This document shows positions 61,407 to 64,000 of a stretch of DNA of 64,000 nucleotides, in pieces. The notes beneath the pieces were generated by a model. That model was given only the letters and a program-made list of their open reading frames with translations. It was not told the origin of the DNA and did not search any database. Source of the stretch: Bacillota bacterium (GTDB lineage Bacteria > Bacillota > UBA4882 > UBA10575). How positions within the stretch are numbered: position 1 is the first letter of the stretch; every line of letters begins with the position of its first letter. The DNA lies in assembly GCA_012838955.1 (NCBI GenBank), contig DUOH01000044.1, positions 110,641 through 174,640 on the forward strand. The letters run 5' to 3'. The position numbers were made by a program, and so were the translations under genes.

Positions 61407-62369
61407 GTGAGTTTTACCCAAACGCGTACGCTAGGCGCACGACGACACCTGCTGGGGTTGGAAGACTTGTCAGCCGCTGAGATTAATGAGGTTCTCGAGA
61501 CGGCCATTCCCTGTAAAGAGATTATTCAAAGAGAGATTAAGAAACTCCCAACCTTAAGAGGACGCACCGTGGTCACGCTCTTCTTTGAACCGTCGACCAG
61601 GACGCGGATCTCCTTTGAATTGGCCGCCAAATGGCTGGGCGCGGATACAGTGAATGTGACCGTCTCTACCAGCAGTGTGCAAAAAGGAGAAAATTTTGTT
61701 GATACAGCCCGTACCATCGAGGCTTTGGGCGCGGACTTCATTATCCTCCGGCATTCCATGGCCGGGGCCGCCCACCTTTTGGCGGAAAATGTTAAATGCC
61801 GGGTGATCAACGCCGGAGATGGGGCCAGGGAACACCCCACCCAAGCCTTGCTAGACATATTCACTCTAAAGGAGAAACTCGGGAGAATTCAAGGACTGAA
61901 AGTGGCTATTGTCGGCGATATCTTACACAGCAGAGTGGCGATGTCCAATATCTATGGGTTGACTAAATTAGGGGCTAAGGTAATGGTGGTGGGCCCGCCG
62001 ACTCTGATTCCAAAAGGCCTGACCGAACTCGGTGTGGAAGTCGAACACAACCTGGATCGAGCCTTAAATGAAGTAGACGTCGTCAATATGCTCCGCATCC
62101 AGTTGGAAAGGCAACAGAAGGGTTTATTCCCTTCCCTGCGGGAATACGCCCGTTTATATGGACTAAATGCGGAACGCTTAAATAAAGCAAGAAAAGACTT
62201 GATCGTAATGCATCCGGGACCGACCAACCTTGGAGTGGAAATTACGGAAGAGGCGGCTACGGACAGCAGATCGGTCATTACTGCCCAGGTAACGAACGGC
62301 GTAGCAGTACGCATGGCTATCTTCTATCTATTGAATGGTGGGAGGGCGAATGATGAGTTTTTGTCTTAA
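61407..62369 (+). CDS. pyrB: Aspartate carbamoyltransferase catalytic subunit
   Basis: 320 residues from a GTG at 61407; the ribosome site (GGTGATGGA) is modest. Carbamoyl-phosphate loop [13 protein letters not shown], the SSVQKGE loop, and [23 protein letters not shown] near the C-terminus. It forms carbamoyl-aspartate in de novo UMP synthesis. No regulatory pyrI gene is present, as usual in Gram-positives. Its end overlaps pyrC by 20 nt. Confidence 0.97.
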   Translation: MSFTQTRTLGARRHLLGLEDLSAAEINEVLETAIPCKEIIQREIKKLPTLRGRTVVTLFFEPSTRTRISFELAAKWLGADTVNVTVSTSSVQKGENFVDTARTIEALGADFIILRHSMAGAAHLLAENVKCRVINAGDGAREHPTQALLDIFTLKEKLGRIQGLKVAIVGDILHSRVAMSNIYGLTKLGAKVMVVGPPTLIPKGLTELGVEVEHNLDRALNEVDVVNMLRIQLERQQKGLFPSLREYARLYGLNAERLNKARKDLIVMHPGPTNLGVEITEEAATDSRSVITAQVTNGVAVRMAIFYLLNGGRANDEFLS

Positions 62370-63651
62370 AAACGGGTTCTTGGTTGATCCGGCAGCCGGA
62401 CGCTCCGGTAAACTGGACTTAATTATTGAAGACGGTGCGGTGGCACAGGTTGGTGCGGATCTGGATCCCACGGATTGTCAAGTCTTTGATCTGGAAGGCC
62501 TTTATGTGCTCCCTGGCTTGGTAGATGTCCATACACACCTGCGAGAACCGGGCGAAGAGGAGAAAGAGACGATCGCGACCGGCGCCAGAGCCGCGGCCAA
62601 GGGCGGTTTTACCTCCGTCGCCGCCATGCCCAATACCAAACCTCCGGCGGATCAGAGCACAGTCATTAATTACGTTCTCTCCAAAGCGCAGGCCGAGGCG
62701 GTAGTACATGTCTACCCGGTAGGCAATATCACCAAAGGCGGGAAAGGCGAGGAGATGGCGGAACTAGGTGAACTGGCCGCCGCAGGGGCCGTTGCTTTTT
62801 CCGACGACGGGGCTTCCGTCATGAATGCGGAGACACAGAGAGCCGCCTTTGAATATGGGAAGCTCTTTGACAAAGTCTTTTTATTACATTGTGAAGACGC
62901 TAATTTAGCCAGGGATGGAAGTATGCATGAAGGAGCCGTCTCTACCAGGTTAGGGTTGAAGGGTATACCCGCGCTGGCGGAAGAGATTATCGTCGCTCGC
63001 GATCTGCAACTGGCCGAAGCGACCGGAGCGCATATTCACATCTGTCATGTCAGCACCAAACGAAGTGTGGAATTAATCCAGGAAGCCAAGTTGCGCGGGG
63101 TAAAAGTCACAGCGGAAGCCACTCCGCATCACCTGTCATTGATCGACGAGGATGTGATCGGCTTCAATACGGCCACCAAAGTAAATCCCCCCTTGCGCTC
63201 CAGAACGGACCGGGAGGCGCTCCGCCGGGGGGTGATGGACGGCACTATTAACCTAATCGCTACGGATCATGCTCCTCATACCAGAGAGGAAAAGCTCAAA
63301 GAATACCCTTTAGCGCCCTGTGGGATGATTGGTTTAGAGACAGCCCTGGGAATAATCCTTACAGAATTCTATCATACAGGCTTACTTGATCTCTTGGCCA
63401 TTGTAGAGCTGATGTCTTTGCGCCCTGCCCGTTTACTCAAGATTTCCGGAGGGACCTTGGCTCCGGGAACACCTGCCGATTTGATTGTGGTCGATCCCAA
63501 TCTCAAGTGGGAGGTGCGGGCGGAAGATTTCGCCTCGAAGAGCTGTAACTCACCGTTTATCGGGAAGGAGTTGACCGGTAAAAACTTGGCTACTATGGTC
63601 GATGGACGCTGGGTCTACTTTGACCTGCCGCCCGAGCGCGCTCGTTCGTGA
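62350..63651 (+). CDS. pyrC: Dihydroorotase
   Basis: 433 residues from the ATG at 62350 (an ATG follows at once at 62353), after GGGAGGG and within the end of pyrB. Zinc ligands are visible in [34 protein letters not shown] and [12 protein letters not shown]. It cyclises carbamoyl-aspartate to dihydroorotate. Class I (amidohydrolase) length. Coupled to pyrB by overlap. Confidence 0.97.
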   Translation: MMSFCLKNGFLVDPAAGRSGKLDLIIEDGAVAQVGADLDPTDCQVFDLEGLYVLPGLVDVHTHLREPGEEEKETIATGARAAAKGGFTSVAAMPNTKPPADQSTVINYVLSKAQAEAVVHVYPVGNITKGGKGEEMAELGELAAAGAVAFSDDGASVMNAETQRAAFEYGKLFDKVFLLHCEDANLARDGSMHEGAVSTRLGLKGIPALAEEIIVARDLQLAEATGAHIHICHVSTKRSVELIQEAKLRGVKVTAEATPHHLSLIDEDVIGFNTATKVNPPLRSRTDREALRRGVMDGTINLIATDHAPHTREEKLKEYPLAPCGMIGLETALGIILTEFYHTGLLDLLAIVELMSLRPARLLKISGGTLAPGTPADLIVVDPNLKWEVRAEDFASKSCNSPFIGKELTGKNLATMVDGRWVYFDLPPERARS

Positions 63652-63893
63652 CGAGTAACTGAATTTTAATGCATAAATATACCACTATTATAAATTTTTA
63701 TGCTATAATAAGGAAAACAACTGGCCGGCTTGGTTTGCACCTTGATAACCTGTATGAGCAGTTAAATGGTATACGTTATCAAAATATCAAGTGCTTTACT
63801 GTGCATGCCTACATGTTCCAGCGTGTATGCATTTCTAAGCAAATATGGATGATACAGATTTGAAAGGCATGAACCGGCTGAGGAGGAATACAT
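63652..63893 (+). promoter_or_regulatory. carA leader with extended -10 and long hairpin
   Basis: TGCTATAAT (63701-63709) is an extended -10 inside an A/T-rich inverted repeat (GCATAAATAT...TTTTTATGC, 63671-63703), reminiscent of but not matching an ARG box. Downstream TTGATAAC and GTTATCAA (63742-63749, 63775-63782), with GTAT/ATAC inside, form a 12-bp interrupted hairpin. No PyrR loop or U-tract is seen. Confidence 0.5.
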
Positions 63894-64000
63894 ATGGCTC
63901 TGGCTCGTTTAGTCCTGGAGGACGGCTCCGAGTTCATCGGTGAAGGATTTGGAGACCTGCATGAAGTAGGAGGGGAAGTGATCTTTAATACCAGCATCAC
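63894..64000 (+). CDS. carA: Carbamoyl-phosphate synthase small subunit, N-terminal fragment (cut by window edge)
   Basis: ATG at 63894 after GAGGAGGAAT. The 35 visible residues (MALARLVLEDGSEFIGEGFG, then EVIFNTSI) match the CarA N-terminus. The glutaminase domain and the carB partner lie beyond the window. It supplies carbamoyl phosphate for PyrB and possibly arginine synthesis; here it follows pyrB-pyrC in the pyrimidine cluster. Confidence 0.93.
   Translation, partial: MALARLVLEDGSEFIGEGFGDLHEVGGEVIFNTSI

Noticed and set aside
63669..63863. 64-codon frame upstream of carA
   Set aside because: It begins within the putative promoter, has no RBS and overlaps the leader hairpin.

Overview
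The window comes from an endospore-forming Bacillota (Firmicutes) that does not look like a typical Bacillus. Evidence is the sporulation and cell-envelope set (PBP2/SpoVD-type PASTA transpeptidase, FtsW/SpoVE, SpoIIM, YtxC, YteA-type, a stand-alone GerE-type regulator), strong Shine-Dalgarno sites, many TTG/GTG starts, consensus sigma-A promoters and good sigma-K- and sigma-E-like promoters. Pyruvate formate-lyase, an NADH-linked flavoprotein cluster and oxygen-independent QueH suggest an anaerobic fermenter. A Hydrogenispora/Limnochordia-like lineage is only a guess. No rRNA, tRNA, insertion sequence, prophage or CRISPR array was seen.

Layout. 1-2.4 kb: end of an ABC permease gene, then a gene-poor accessory stretch with a 32-bp palindrome and two small orphan genes. 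2.4-5.5 kb: a conserved protein often labelled quinate 5-dehydrogenase, and a Prc-type protease. 5.4-8.6 kb (minus strand): pflB-pflA behind a consensus promoter, a ZTP (pfl) riboswitch and an intrinsic terminator. 8.7-16.6 kb: ogt, zapA, a CvpA protein with a Cys-rich extension, a long U32 protein, rpsO and pnp. 16.9-28.9 kb: a small membrane protein and a reduced division/cell-wall cluster (mraZ with three operator repeats, rsmH, ftsL, ftsI, murE, murF, mraY, ftsW, murA, SPOR protein) without murD, murG or murC. 29.0-31.6 kb: a decayed nuoE / GHKL-ATPase / nuoF cluster. 31.6-41 kb: thioesterase, GerE-like regulator, CAP-domain secreted protein, two large proteins made of tandem SPOCS (DUF3794-type) repeats, a glycosyltransferase, DUF5665 and YteA. 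41-49.2 kb: M28 peptidase, ruvC-ruvA-ruvB-queH, recO, spoIIM, glycyl-tRNA synthetase. 49.3-54.3 kb: alpha-glucan phosphorylase and a branching-enzyme-like GH13 protein. 54.4-58.8 kb: ytxC, a gene-poor 615-nt stretch, and a BtuFCD-type corrinoid importer. 58.9-64 kb: pyrR, uracil permease, pyrB, pyrC and the start of carA, with two PyrR-type attenuators.

The observations most worth following are: (i) seven SPOCS repeats carried by two adjacent large proteins; (ii) coordinated decay of the NuoE/F cluster, with a frameshifted and truncated GHKL ATPase remnant between nuoE and nuoF and an in-frame TAA within nuoF; (iii) a complete ZTP riboswitch expression platform in front of pflB; (iv) a CvpA protein fused to a nine-cysteine domain; and (v) unexplained structured leaders, including a 16-codon ORF with a strong RBS upstream of btuF.
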